Source of the DNA: Paradesertivirga superstes
GTDB taxonomy: Bacteria; Bacteroidota; Bacteroidia; Sphingobacteriales; Sphingobacteriaceae
DNA length: 64,000 nucleotides
NCBI RefSeq assembly: GCF_037622515.1
Contig: NZ_JBBJCN010000002.1
Location: 682,001-746,000, forward strand
Direction of reading: 5' to 3'
Shown: in pieces, positions 36,683-45,598 of the stretch
How positions within the stretch are numbered: position 1 is the stretch's first letter
Layout: each line of letters starts with the position of its first letter
Position numbers and translations under genes: made by a program
Notes under the pieces: model-generated
What the model saw: only the letters and a program-made list of their open reading frames with translations
The model's database searches: none
What the model was told of the DNA's origin: nothing

Positions 36683-38578
36683 TTACGCAGCAAAATTATC
36701 TTCATCAATACCCTCTGCAATAGTTTCCACGCTTGCGGCAGTTTGGGAATCATCTTTTTCAACTCTCAAATTTTTAACAATGTGTTGCTGCCTGTCGGGA
36801 GTATTTTTACCCATGAAATATTCAAGCAATGAATGTATGTTAGCGTCTCTGAGGATTACCGGCTCCAAACGGATATCCTTGCCGATAAATAAACCAAATT
36901 CATCTGGTGATATCTCTCCCAGCCCCTTAAATCGTGTAATTTCAGGTTTACTTCCAAGCTTTTCTATTGCCCGGTTTTTCTCTTCTTCGTTATAACAATA
37001 AATGGTCTCTTTCTTATTTCTTACTCTGAATAATGGAGTTTGTAAAATAGAAACATGCCCGGCCTTTACCAGGTCAGGGAAAAATTGCAGGAAGAAGGTC
37101 ATCATTAATAGCCTGATGTGCATGCCATCCACGTCGGCATCAGTAGCTATAACAATATTGTTATACCGTAACCCTTCCAATCCGTCTTCAATATTTAAAG
37201 CATGCTGCAGCAGATTAAACTCTTCATTCTCATAAACTACTTTTTTAGTAAGACTAAAGCAGTTTAATGGTTTTCCCTTTAAACTGAAAACAGCCTGAGT
37301 CATTACATCCCGCGACTTGGTAATCGATCCACTGGCCGAATCTCCCTCCGTAATAAATAATGTTGTATCCTGTTTCCGTTCATGGGTATCATCAAAATGC
37401 AGTTTACAATCGCGGAGTTTTCTATTATGAAGAGATGCTTTTTTTGCCCGTTCATTAGCAAGCTTTTTAATTCCTGCAATATCCTTACGCTCACGCTCCG
37501 ATTGAAGTATCCGCTTTAATAAAGCATCGGCAGTTTGCGGTTGTTTATGAAGGTAGTCATCTAAAGCCTTCTTTAAAAAGTCGACGACGAAAGCGCGAAC
37601 AGATGGCCCTTCGGGTCCGATATTCTGAGAACCAAGCTTGGTTTTGGTTTGCGATTCAAATACAGGCTCCTGAACTTTAATCGCAATTGCCGAAACAATT
37701 GAAGCCCTGATATCGGAGGCATCAAATTCCTTCTTATAGAATTCACGAACAGTTTTAACCACCGCTTCCCGAAACGCTGCCTGGTGTGTTCCACCCTGGG
37801 TTGTATGCTGTCCGTTAACAAAAGAATAATACTCTTCTCCGTACTGCTGGCCATGCGTCATGGCAACTTCAATATCTTCCCCTCTAAGGTGAATTATCGG
37901 ATAACGTATGTTTTGGGCGTCTGTATTTTTTTCCAGTAAATCATGGAGGCCTTTTTCAGAAAAAAACTTCTGCCCGTTAAAATTTATAGTCAGACCAGAA
38001 TTCAGGAAAACATAATTCCAGATCATGTTTTCAATAAACTCGGGAATATAGCGGTAATGCCTGAAAATCGTCTCGTCGGGGATGAAAGAAATTGCCGTCC
38101 CATTTCTTTGGGTGGTATCCTTCTCCGGCTCATCACGAACTAGTTCTCCCTTATTAAATTCGGCTATTTTAGTTTTTCCATCCCGATAGGACTGAACAAC
38201 AAAAGTTGCCGACAGGGCATTTACTGCTTTGGTACCTACCCCGTTTAACCCGACAGATTTTTGAAAAGCTTTTGAATCATACTTTCCGCCGGTATTTATT
38301 TTGGATACGCAATCAATAACCTTTCCCAGTGGTATTCCGCGGCCGTAATCACGAACAGAGACTTTATGATCCGAGATGGTAATTTCGATACTCCTGCCCG
38401 CTCCCATCACAAACTCATCTATTGAATTATCTACAATCTCTTTTAGCAGAACATAAATTCCATCATCATAAGCGGATCCGTCACCTAACTTCCCGATGTA
38501 CATACCAGGACGTAAACGGATATGTTCCTTCCAATCGAGGGAGCGGATACTGTCTTCACTATAATTAACTTCGGCCAT
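36683..38578 (-). CDS. parE: DNA topoisomerase IV subunit B (GyrB/ParE family)
   Basis: 631 residues. The GHKL ATPase domain has EIVDNSIDEF, VRDYGRGIP and GLNGVGTKAVNALS. The transducer domain follows, and the TOPRIM domain contains FITEGDSASGSI and DADVDGMHIRLL. It partners with the A subunit at 25049-27832 to decatenate DNA. Length and the GLNGVGTKAVNALS variant fit the ParE side of the family. There are no co-transcribed neighbours. Confidence 0.9.
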   Translation of the reverse strand: MAEVNYSEDSIRSLDWKEHIRLRPGMYIGKLGDGSAYDDGIYVLLKEIVDNSIDEFVMGAGRSIEITISDHKVSVRDYGRGIPLGKVIDCVSKINTGGKYDSKAFQKSVGLNGVGTKAVNALSATFVVQSYRDGKTKIAEFNKGELVRDEPEKDTTQRNGTAISFIPDETIFRHYRYIPEFIENMIWNYVFLNSGLTINFNGQKFFSEKGLHDLLEKNTDAQNIRYPIIHLRGEDIEVAMTHGQQYGEEYYSFVNGQHTTQGGTHQAAFREAVVKTVREFYKKEFDASDIRASIVSAIAIKVQEPVFESQTKTKLGSQNIGPEGPSVRAFVVDFLKKALDDYLHKQPQTADALLKRILQSERERKDIAGIKKLANERAKKASLHNRKLRDCKLHFDDTHERKQDTTLFITEGDSASGSITKSRDVMTQAVFSLKGKPLNCFSLTKKVVYENEEFNLLQHALNIEDGLEGLRYNNIVIATDADVDGMHIRLLMMTFFLQFFPDLVKAGHVSILQTPLFRVRNKKETIYCYNEEEKNRAIEKLGSKPEITRFKGLGEISPDEFGLFIGKDIRLEPVILRDANIHSLLEYFMGKNTPDRQQHIVKNLRVEKDDSQTAASVETIAEGIDEDNFAA

Positions 38579-38890
38579 TTTATAAGAGATAATTCAGGTT
38601 GAAATAATCAACCAGCAATATACAAAACTAAAATTTTATGAATTCATATTTTCCTTTATCCTCAAAATTCAACGGCACGTCCTAAAGTCTGTACAAAAAA
38701 AAGATAATCTCTGCCTTTAAAATGAGCCTTTGTATAACATTTATTACAACCATGGTTAAATCCGCAGTTTTAGAATTTTTAATTTATTTGAATAGAACCT
38801 GCATTTAAGGCCTATTAACTAAGATTTGATGCTTCTGTAAAAATCTTTGGTACGATAATGGGATAGAGTATTTCAGATTAACGAAATGAG
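38579..38890. other. Intergenic region, AT-rich
   Basis: 312 bases between divergent genes. I find no hairpin, RNA gene or convincing frame. It presumably contains the promoters of parE and of the small-gene cluster. Confidence 0.4.
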
Positions 38891-39082
38891 ATGACAGTAG
38901 TTAACAAAATAAAAATCCCAGATGAGTCTAAAGAAAAAGGACAGGATTGGGAAAATCCATCGAATCCTGAAAAGGCTGAAGATCAAAGAGATTTGGAACA
39001 ACTTCTTCGTCAGAAACATGAAGCAGAGCGCAGAAAAAATAACTTAAGCGATTCTGAAGAAAATGAAGAAAAAAGCAGTTAA
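38891..39082 (+). CDS. Small acidic hypothetical protein
   Basis: 63 residues, highly charged (Lys/Glu rich, QKHEAERRKNN and DSEENEEK), no hydrophobic segment, likely disordered. It is not recognised. It lies 20 bases upstream of another tiny gene and shares a terminator with it, which supports a real transcript. Confidence 0.5.
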   Translation: MTVVNKIKIPDESKEKGQDWENPSNPEKAEDQRDLEQLLRQKHEAERRKNNLSDSEENEEKSS

Positions 39083-39102
39083 AACCTAAAACGCACAGAA
39101 TT

Positions 39103-39264
39103 ATGAAAAAGCAAAGCCAAACCGCAATTATTAAATTAAGCGAAAGATTCGACAAACAACTATTGAATATTTTATCAAAAGAATTGGATTCGTTAAAATC
39201 TGCAAAAAATAATATTATTAATACTTTAAGACCGAAATCTGATGATGGATTACTCGTTGCTTAA
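39103..39264 (+). CDS. Small hypothetical protein
   Basis: 53 residues from the ATG at 39103 (MKKQSQTAIIKLSERFDKQ) to TAA at 39262-39264. It is predicted amphipathic and helical, with no known domain. It follows the 63-residue gene by 20 bases and precedes a strong terminator, so the two probably form a mini-operon. Confidence 0.45.
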   Translation: MKKQSQTAIIKLSERFDKQLLNILSKELDSLKSAKNNIINTLRPKSDDGLLVA

Positions 39265-39328
39265 AAAAATATTTTTCTAATTACGAAATTACACAATCGT
39301 TCTTTTTCCCTCAGTTAAACAACAAGAA

Positions 39329-39365
39329 AAATAGTCCTGCCAAAAAGCAGGACTATTTTTTTTAA
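39329..39365 (+). terminator. Strong intrinsic terminator
   Basis: AAATAGTCCTGC (39329-39340) pairs perfectly with GCAGGACTATTT (39347-39358) around CAAAAA, followed by five further T. It closes the two-gene small-protein unit. Confidence 0.93.
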
Positions 39366-39450
39366 AACGCTGATACTAAATGAATCAACTATTTTTTAAA
39401 AAACTAATTACTTTTCAGAGAAGAAAGAAGCAATATATTCGTTAGAACAA

Positions 39451-39708
39451 ATGACAATGAAAAGCGTAGATACAATTATGGGATTACCAATGCGAATAAC
39501 TTTTAACGATAAAGATTATGTCTATTATATAAATAACAGCTCCGCCATTAATAAATCGACCACAGAACTTCAAATTGTATTAAACGGTGAGAATGTTGAT
39601 CTGATTAAAGATGAGCGAAAAGTTTGGGTGCAGAAGGGCGGTGCAACACTTGATCCTGAATTTATTCAGGCCCTGGGCCGATCCGTATCTTTACGATTCA
39701 GAATGTAA
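39451..39708 (+). CDS. Small hypothetical protein
   Basis: 85 residues (alternative ATG two codons in). The pattern is mixed alpha/beta: a beta-rich middle (MRITFNDKDYVYYIN, TTELQIVLNGENVDLI) and a C-terminal helix (EFIQALGRSVSLRFRM). There is no signal peptide and no recognised family. Even codon usage and coherent secondary structure favour a real gene. Confidence 0.55.
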   Translation: MTMKSVDTIMGLPMRITFNDKDYVYYINNSSAINKSTTELQIVLNGENVDLIKDERKVWVQKGGATLDPEFIQALGRSVSLRFRM

Positions 39709-39825
39709 TTAATCTCAAAGATTTAAAAAAGCTTTAAACGAAAATAATTATCGAAAAATGTTATTCTAATAATATTTGTACTTAATTTGAACCTTTTAAG
39801 AACGTTTCCGTAGAAAAGGAAATTT

Positions 39826-40017
39826 ATGCAAATAATTATTTCAATAATGATTGTCGGATTACTTTGGATGATTTATGATCTCATAAATGCGCCCGAAGTA
39901 GATGAAGATGAAAATTTTATTGTTCCCTTAAACGAAGAGGACTTAGATGAGGAAATCGAAGAAACTCGGCCTGAGGAAGCCGGGGTAACACATACTAATG
40001 CATCTAAAAATAAATAA
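39826..40017 (+). CDS. Tiny single-span membrane protein, copy A
   Basis: 63 residues. One transmembrane helix (about 3-19) is followed by MIYDLINAPEVDEDEN and an acidic tail rich in Glu. The same sequence core, MIYDL-x-NAP-x-VDEDEN, recurs in an independent 51-residue gene at 50411. Conservation of that junction between two paralogues shows it is a real protein family. Function unknown. Confidence 0.6.
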   Translation: MQIIISIMIVGLLWMIYDLINAPEVDEDENFIVPLNEEDLDEEIEETRPEEAGVTHTNASKNK

Positions 40018-40461
40018 GCTGACCTTATAAATCTACCCCGATTTAAGAGGAGAAAACCTCAATAACAAAGCTTTAGAATTACACTTATTCAGAATTTTAA
40101 ATGTAACAACAATGATACATCGAAATTTTTAGATATTTAAAACTAAAACATCGGTTATTTCTTGACGATCTCTTTTTTTTCGGAGAACAAAATGAAAAAT
40201 GTGATAAGGCATTTTCATCGTCCATATTATATATTTTTATAAAAATTGAATTACCCACCTGCAATTTTCCTGCTTTCTGCAAGGTTTTTAAAATCATTAC
40301 TTCCCTGATATTTTCATAGCCCATAAAAATTCAAGAAAAAGGTGTACAAATTTTAATTGAATTTTTGCTGTATTTCAAAAAATAAATCAGAAATAAATAG
40401 TTGCAGTAATTGATATTGTTTATTAAATTCATTCACTCAACCCCCTAATCCTAAAACGCTT
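40018..40461. other. Intergenic region with one doubtful reverse frame
   Basis: 444 AT-rich bases. A reverse frame at 40097-40324 (75 codons) starts plausibly (MGYENIREVMILKTLQKAG) but turns into low-complexity Ser/Arg/Lys sequence, so it may be a decayed small gene. No hairpins of note. Confidence 0.4.
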
Positions 40462-40746
40462 ATGAACAAGTTCAGCTACGCACAACCTGGTGAAAGCACT
40501 CAGCCGGAAGTACATCATTTTAAAAATTTTAGAGTTTCCTATCAAGAATATGATGGTTCTGTTTTACACGGATTCGTTAAGCAAGTAACGTTCTATGATT
40601 ATGAAGTGTATGTTCAGGAAAAAGGTGTGATAATACATTGTATTAAAGACGAAAACGGATTGTTAACGTGTGCCCTCAATAGCAACAGAAACCCACCCTG
40701 GGTGGATGGTATTAGTAAAGAAATCGCAAAAAGAATATTGGTTTAA
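40462..40746 (+). CDS. Small hypothetical protein
   Basis: 94 residues without signal or membrane helix. It is beta-rich (FRVSYQEYDGSVLHGFVKQ, YDYEVYVQEKGVIIHCI) with a Trp-containing C-terminus (NPPWVDGISKEIAKRIL). It is not recognised. It stands alone with about 440 noncoding bases upstream. Confidence 0.55.
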   Translation: MNKFSYAQPGESTQPEVHHFKNFRVSYQEYDGSVLHGFVKQVTFYDYEVYVQEKGVIIHCIKDENGLLTCALNSNRNPPWVDGISKEIAKRILV

Positions 40747-40872
40747 GTTTCTCGAAAAGACGTTCAGAGAAAATTGCCTGTAAAGTATTTCCTGTAATTT
40801 AATAATCAAGGCTTTTAGTTGATCTGGGAGCCTTGCTTATTTATACGGCAATAGCTACAATGTCTGTATTGT

Positions 40873-41310
40873 TTAATCGTTTAGCGAATCAATACCTTGT
40901 TCTTTAAGTCTTGCTAATCCCTCTTTCATTTGGTTAATCTGCTCGGCGGGATGTCCCTGCCAAATTGTAACTTCTCCTACAACTTTAAACGGATAAGCTG
41001 AACGATACGATTTTGTTGGATTACCCGGGAATTTTTTATCTGTTAAATCAGGATCATCTTCAATTGCTCCGGTTGGTTCCACTAAAAAGATCCTTTCCCG
41101 TCCTTCCCCAAGGGCGAGTTCAGCACCCCATATAGCCGCATCTAATGTCGCTGTCAGGAAAATGTATTTCGCATTTTTTCTCTGTCCGTAGTTCGAGTTG
41201 AAACCAGCATTGATCAGGTCTCCAATTTTCAGGTCAGCCTTTGTCCCGTGAAAGTATGTCTGAGCAAAAGGGCTTTGAAAAGATTTATTGTCGCTTTTGT
41301 TTTGTTCCAT
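40873..41310 (-). CDS. arr: NAD(+)-rifampin ADP-ribosyltransferase
   Basis: 145 residues, the normal Arr length. FAQTYFHGTKADLKIGDLI (NAD-binding His and Gly), YIFLTATLDAAIWGAELA, RIFLVEPTGAIEDDP and SYRSAYPFKVVGEV match the Arr family. These enzymes inactivate rifamycins by ADP-ribosylating the C23 hydroxyl. Arr genes are common as chromosomal genes in Bacteroidota. No mobile-element signs lie within 1 kb. Resistance is inferred. Confidence 0.92.
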   Translation of the reverse strand: MEQNKSDNKSFQSPFAQTYFHGTKADLKIGDLINAGFNSNYGQRKNAKYIFLTATLDAAIWGAELALGEGRERIFLVEPTGAIEDDPDLTDKKFPGNPTKSYRSAYPFKVVGEVTIWQGHPAEQINQMKEGLARLKEQGIDSLND

Positions 41311-41449
41311 TGTCGCTTATTTTATGTCCGAATGGTTTTTTTAATCCGCAGACCAATTTTTTCTTAGTAATTCTTCAGTGCATTCTATCGAATTTACAGA
41401 TTCTCTTCGCCGATGGCTAAAATAATTGCAGAAAAACAACTGCACAAAA

Positions 41450-41677
41450 CTATTGTAAGAATCCGTCTAATGTTTGGCCAATCTCCTTCAATAAACCTAA
41501 TGAAAACTCAAACTTACCTGTATGGTTATGCCAGGTATTGGTCGCTTTATCCTTATAGATATGATACTCTGTCTTATACAGTATAAGTTTAACTTCTAAC
41601 CGTTCAGGAGTGGCAACACTGCTCTCTAAAAATGTATTGTACTTTCTAAATTCATATTCTACCACAAAGTCTCTCAT
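41450..41677 (-). CDS. Small hypothetical protein
   Basis: 75 residues. Alternating strands (DFVVEYEFRKY, RLEVKLILYKTEYHIYKD) and an HNHTGKFEFSLGLL segment suggest a small beta-sheet protein. No known family. It is monocistronic. Confidence 0.5.
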   Translation of the reverse strand: MRDFVVEYEFRKYNTFLESSVATPERLEVKLILYKTEYHIYKDKATNTWHNHTGKFEFSLGLLKEIGQTLDGFLQ

Positions 41678-41887
41678 GTCGCGAAATTATCTTATTTATC
41701 GGATTGTATGAATCTTATATTATGAAACTCTAAGAATTTAATAAAAAAATGAATGGTACGTCAGGAACCATCCGTAAATAAAAACGACTATCCTTTTAAC
41801 AATGACCAGAGCATCATTTTACATATGACTTCATTCCAATGAACATTCAAAATACTCAATGATGCCAGACGTATTTAAGCACAAAAA

Positions 41888-41906
41888 AAGCCGGCTTAGC
41901 CGGCTT
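41888..41906 (-). terminator. Intrinsic terminator of the secreted-protein gene
   Basis: AAGCCGGC (41888-41895) and GCCGGCTT (41899-41906) pair perfectly with a 3-base loop. On the reverse strand a T-run follows (41883-41889). Confidence 0.85.
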
Positions 41907-41931
41907 CATATAATTGTGATAAGGAAAATTC

Positions 41932-42444
41932 TTAAAGGTTGCTAATTGTATAAGTTATCACCATTCCATAATCCTGAGCCGGAGCGTATGTATAACCAGG
42001 ATTTACTTTATAGTCAATTCCTATTGAAGCAGTACCTCTTGCATTTTTAGCTGCAGATGTTCCGCTTAATGATGCCGGAACAGTTGATAAGGTAGAATAA
42101 GAAGGATTGCCGTTTAATCTGAACTGTATAACTGAAGCAGGCATCGCAGTTGGTGAGCTACCGGTAAAATCTGCTGTATTCGCATTCACATTCACAAACC
42201 ATGGTTTATTTGACTTGTATGTCAGGCTAACTGCATTTAAAGTTTCTATACCTGCATCAATTTTAGCGATACTATTAAAATCAAAAGTATTTGAGGCGCC
42301 ACTGGTTACTGCCAGATCAAGTACTTCCGAAATTTTAACTGCGAACGAACCCGTAGGAGCTGCTGTGCCTAACTGAGCTTTGGCAGCATTCGTAAAAAGT
42401 AAAGATCCTGCTAAAAAAGAAATTGCAAGTAATGTATTTTTCAT
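41932..42444 (-). CDS. Secreted beta-rich protein
   Basis: 170 residues with a clear signal peptide (cut after AKAQ, about 24). The mature chain is Ser/Thr/Ala rich without Cys. It has a repetitive beta pattern (SFAVKISEVLDLAV, NAVSLTYKSNKPWFVNVNAN, IQFRLNGNPSYS, ITYTISNL at the C-terminus). This resembles small surface or pilin-like beta-sandwich proteins, but no family is firmly recognised. Confidence 0.65.
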   Translation of the reverse strand: MKNTLLAISFLAGSLLFTNAAKAQLGTAAPTGSFAVKISEVLDLAVTSGASNTFDFNSIAKIDAGIETLNAVSLTYKSNKPWFVNVNANTADFTGSSPTAMPASVIQFRLNGNPSYSTLSTVPASLSGTSAAKNARGTASIGIDYKVNPGYTYAPAQDYGMVITYTISNL

Positions 42445-42881
42445 ATCCGTTATTTTAAGTTAAAGTTTTGAGAGCGTTAACTTAATTTAACTGTTTTGTA
42501 TGTATTCAATCGCTGTACCAAAAGGCAAAACGAGTTTTAAAGCCAGATCAGACCTGTTTCTAAATAAACTACCGGGAATAACGGGGGCGTTTTTTACGCA
42601 TATGTGGGGTGGATGTGGGAAAAGAAATGCCCCGGTTATACAAAAAATGCCAGTGATGCCAGCAAAAAAAGAAAAAGTGATTAACGCAGATTTTGACAAC
42701 AATCTAGTGTTCAAGTTAGACTAAGTTTCCTATATTGTCAGTATAACCATTGTAACCATGAAAACGAGTTTGATCATTGGAAACAAACCCTGATTATTAA
42801 TTTAAATTGAAAAGGCTGTCTCCGATTCTTATTAAGCGGACATTTGTAACAGCGCTTTATTATGGATAAAAAATAGATTAT
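42445..42881. other. Intergenic region with a large imperfect hairpin
   Basis: 437 bases upstream of two divergent genes. The arms ATAACGGGGGCGTTT and AAATGCCCCGGTTAT (42578-42639) form an imperfect stem around a GT-rich loop. Overlapping frames on both strands (42487-42724) reflect this symmetry and are not convincing genes. Confidence 0.45.
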
Positions 42882-43865
42882 ATGAAAAGATTTCTTCTCC
42901 TTACGCTTGGCATTTTTACGCTTCAAAATTTACAGGCTCAAAACACATCAGGAATAACGAATAAAACAGATACCGGCTATACCACGTATTCGGCCTATAA
43001 GAATACTGTAAAAACTCATCCAGGAATCAAAATAGTAAAGGAAAAAAAGTTTAAAAATGTAAAAGAGAGACGGGACCTGACCTATTGCACTATACTGGGC
43101 AGACAGCTAAAAATTGACGCTTTTTTAGCAAAAGGCCGTAAAAAAGCACCCGCAGTATTAATTATACATGGTGGCGGCTGGCGAACTGGAAGTCGTTCCC
43201 AGCATTACCCATTGGCTCAGCATCTGGCAAACGCTGGATATTCCAGTTTCACTGTAGAATATCGCCTGTCTACAGAAGCACTTTACCCTGCCGCAGTCTA
43301 TGATATAAAAGCAGCCTTAAGATGGATGCGTGCAAACGCCTCAAATTTAAAAATAGACACTTCCAGGATTGCCGTATTAGGATTCTCTGCAGGAGGCGAG
43401 CTCGCCGCTTTTGTTGGAGCTACCCAAAATATCCCGAAATACGAAGGCGATAATTGCCATAAAGAATTCTCCAGCAACGTTCAGGCAATTGTAGACATCG
43501 ACGGAACTCTTTCATTTGTTCATCCGGAATCTAGTGAGGGTAATGACAGCCGGTCAACCTCGGCCGGAACTTATTGGTTTGGCTATTCTAAGAAAGAAAA
43601 CCCTGCCTTATGGGCCGAAGCCTCTCCCCTAAGCCATGTTGAGAACCAAAAGGCTCCAATTTTATTCCTTAACAGCTCGGTTGACAGAATGCATGCAGGA
43701 AGAGAGGATTTTAGAAAAGTGCTGACTCAAAAAAACATTTATTCCGAAGTTCAAACGTTTAAAGACTCCCCGCATTCTTTTATCTTGTTTGAACCATGGT
43801 TTAAACCCTCTGTTGACTATATAGTAACTTTTTTAAATAAAGTATTTGTTGTTAAACCGCGTTGA
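42882..43865 (+). CDS. Secreted alpha/beta-hydrolase, BD-FAE-like esterase
   Basis: 327 residues with a signal peptide (cut after LQAQ, about 20). Oxyanion motif IIHGGGWRTGSRS, nucleophile GFSAGGELAA, acid Asp in NSSVDRMHAG and His in DSPHSFILF. The HGGGW/GxSAGG pattern is that of feruloyl- or acetyl-esterase-like hydrolases acting on plant polysaccharide esters. No polysaccharide-utilisation genes lie beside it, so the substrate is open. Confidence 0.88.
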   Translation: MKRFLLLTLGIFTLQNLQAQNTSGITNKTDTGYTTYSAYKNTVKTHPGIKIVKEKKFKNVKERRDLTYCTILGRQLKIDAFLAKGRKKAPAVLIIHGGGWRTGSRSQHYPLAQHLANAGYSSFTVEYRLSTEALYPAAVYDIKAALRWMRANASNLKIDTSRIAVLGFSAGGELAAFVGATQNIPKYEGDNCHKEFSSNVQAIVDIDGTLSFVHPESSEGNDSRSTSAGTYWFGYSKKENPALWAEASPLSHVENQKAPILFLNSSVDRMHAGREDFRKVLTQKNIYSEVQTFKDSPHSFILFEPWFKPSVDYIVTFLNKVFVVKPR

Positions 43866-43902
43866 TTTGATGCATCTTCTGTAAGCAGGAAGATAAAGCC
43901 GG

Positions 43903-44526
43903 TCATTTATTCTCGATGCTCATGGCTTCCCTTATGCTGTTCAAATATTTCACTTTCACGACTACTGTATTTGCCATAAAATCATGTATTGCTCTTTGTC
44001 GTGTATTTGTGAACAAGACGAGCAATTCACTGGTCGTCCATATCAGTGATGTCCATTTATGAATCACAAAAAGAAAGGGAGCGAAGGTCTTTATATATTT
44101 CGATTTTTCTTTCCAATTCAAATTTTCGTAATAGTGGTGATCAATTTTTGAAAGAGCAATTAACGTAAGGGTTATAAAGCAAACTGACAGTAAAAGTGTT
44201 ATGCTTTCCCTTAAGATAGCCTCCTTCCAATCAACATCTGATCCATCAATCTTGAGGATTTTAATTCCTGAAATTAGTTTTCCCGGAGTTCCCCCATAGC
44301 GTTTTACCAGATAGACACTAAACCAAAAAAGGAAAGCAAAATTTGGAATAAATGTAAAGTAATAAACATTCGTTCCCACTCTATTTATGTATAGAATTAG
44401 AACATAAAAAGGAGCGAGAATAAGTAAATCTAATAGGGCAGAACGCAGTCTAACAGAAAAGCCGGCATAAATATTTTCAGAAATGCCATCGATTATCAAT
44501 GGTATCTGTTGTTGTTTTTCCATCAT
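43903..44526 (-). CDS. RDD-family membrane protein
   Basis: 207 residues. The RDD domain covers about 18-195: VRLRSALLDLLILAPF (first helix with R and D), YGGTPGKLISGIKIL loop and four membrane helices in total. RDD proteins are small integral membrane proteins; some act as ion transporters, most are uncharacterised. It starts 17 bases after the propeller-protein stop on the same strand, suggesting a two-gene operon. Confidence 0.85.
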   Translation of the reverse strand: MMEKQQQIPLIIDGISENIYAGFSVRLRSALLDLLILAPFYVLILYINRVGTNVYYFTFIPNFAFLFWFSVYLVKRYGGTPGKLISGIKILKIDGSDVDWKEAILRESITLLLSVCFITLTLIALSKIDHHYYENLNWKEKSKYIKTFAPFLFVIHKWTSLIWTTSELLVLFTNTRQRAIHDFMANTVVVKVKYLNSIREAMSIENK

Positions 44527-44542
44527 AAGTATTGAAGCCGTA

Positions 44543-45598
44543 TTATTTCAGCATTATCACTTTGTTTCCATCATAAAGGCCTATCCCATCATTCTGTGAG
44601 AGAAAAGCAAACCTGTCTTTATCAAGAATAGTGATCTTTAATACATTCATTGGTGAACCCACTGCGTCTGGCTGTCCATTTTCCCATTGAAGCTGGGGCT
44701 TTACAATTAATTCCCAGTTTTCAACTTTAGATAAGTCCCGTGACGTATTCCCTTTGAACATTCCGTTTTGAGAGTAGAAATAAATAGAATTAGTAAATTT
44801 GTTAAACGTTGCGGGACCGATATACTCCCCATTTAACATTTTGCGCATACCTTTATCATCAGGCTCTCCTTCATGAATAGTGCTTTCTAATAAAGTAAAT
44901 GCCTTCAGATTCTTAAATCCAATAATTGTCCCCTTTGTGAACATATGCTGAAGTCCTGCAGATAAATAAACTGAGGAGGAATCTTCAAAGAAAGATCTAA
45001 CCGGCCAAAGGGAAATTTGGAACGTATTAAGAGTTGATGTTAAAAAATTCTTACTGGTCGTTTCAAAAACATACAAATTACCTCCCCATTCTCCGTAGCC
45101 ATAACCTATCCAAATACGGTCTTTTTTATCGATATAGTAACAATATGGTTTTTCCCAGAATTCCTTTGGCCGAATTTGGTCATTAAGTGAGCTGCCAGAA
45201 AAATATATCCGGTCGTTTCCAACGTCTATGATTCCCTTGTTTGTTATTGCATAGCAACGGTTTTTTGAGTCAAATAAAATTCCGTAATTGATTTCCTTCA
45301 ACCTGACTATGTCTATCCATGTTTGTGTTTGCCCGTTAAAACTTTTAACCCAGCCATTTTTGTCAGTAATCACCAACCGACCTTGAATATCTGTCGTTAT
45401 ATCCTTTATCTCGGAATAACCACCGGTATTTCTCTTAATACTTTTTCCGCTTTTTACATCAAAAACATCAAGCTCTCCCCTTTCACTGAGAGCCCATATA
45501 GCCTTGTCAGTTACGATGAAGTCTTTGTACCGGACTTGAGCAAAAACGGCAAGTTCCACTAAGAAAATGAGAAGGAGCAGCGACAGTGTTTTGTTCAT
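44543..45598 (-). CDS. Exported beta-propeller-like protein
   Basis: 351 residues from the ATG at 45598, which gives a proper signal peptide (MNKTLSLLLLIFL, cut after VFAQ). The upstream in-frame ATG at 45649 would bury it. Repeats with a Trp/Asp pattern (KAIWALSERGELDVFD, GRLVITDKNGWVKSF, KDRIWIGYGYGEW) resemble the periplasmic propeller of hybrid two-component sensors. There is no kinase part. It may pair with the RDD protein downstream. Confidence 0.7.
   Translation of the reverse strand: MNKTLSLLLLIFLVELAVFAQVRYKDFIVTDKAIWALSERGELDVFDVKSGKSIKRNTGGYSEIKDITTDIQGRLVITDKNGWVKSFNGQTQTWIDIVRLKEINYGILFDSKNRCYAITNKGIIDVGNDRIYFSGSSLNDQIRPKEFWEKPYCYYIDKKDRIWIGYGYGEWGGNLYVFETTSKNFLTSTLNTFQISLWPVRSFFEDSSSVYLSAGLQHMFTKGTIIGFKNLKAFTLLESTIHEGEPDDKGMRKMLNGEYIGPATFNKFTNSIYFYSQNGMFKGNTSRDLSKVENWELIVKPQLQWENGQPDAVGSPMNVLKITILDKDRFAFLSQNDGIGLYDGNKVIMLK

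Noticed and set aside
36478..36723. Forward frame of 81 codons upstream of parE
   Set aside because: It overlaps the 3' end of parE on the other strand and has no coherent domain or start context.
40097..40324. Reverse frame of 75 codons
   Set aside because: The first third looks protein-like but the rest is low-complexity Ser/Arg/Lys sequence. Only mentioned in the intergenic entry.
42487..42724. Overlapping frames on both strands
   Set aside because: They are explained by the imperfect hairpin at 42578-42639 and neither has a domain or a credible start.
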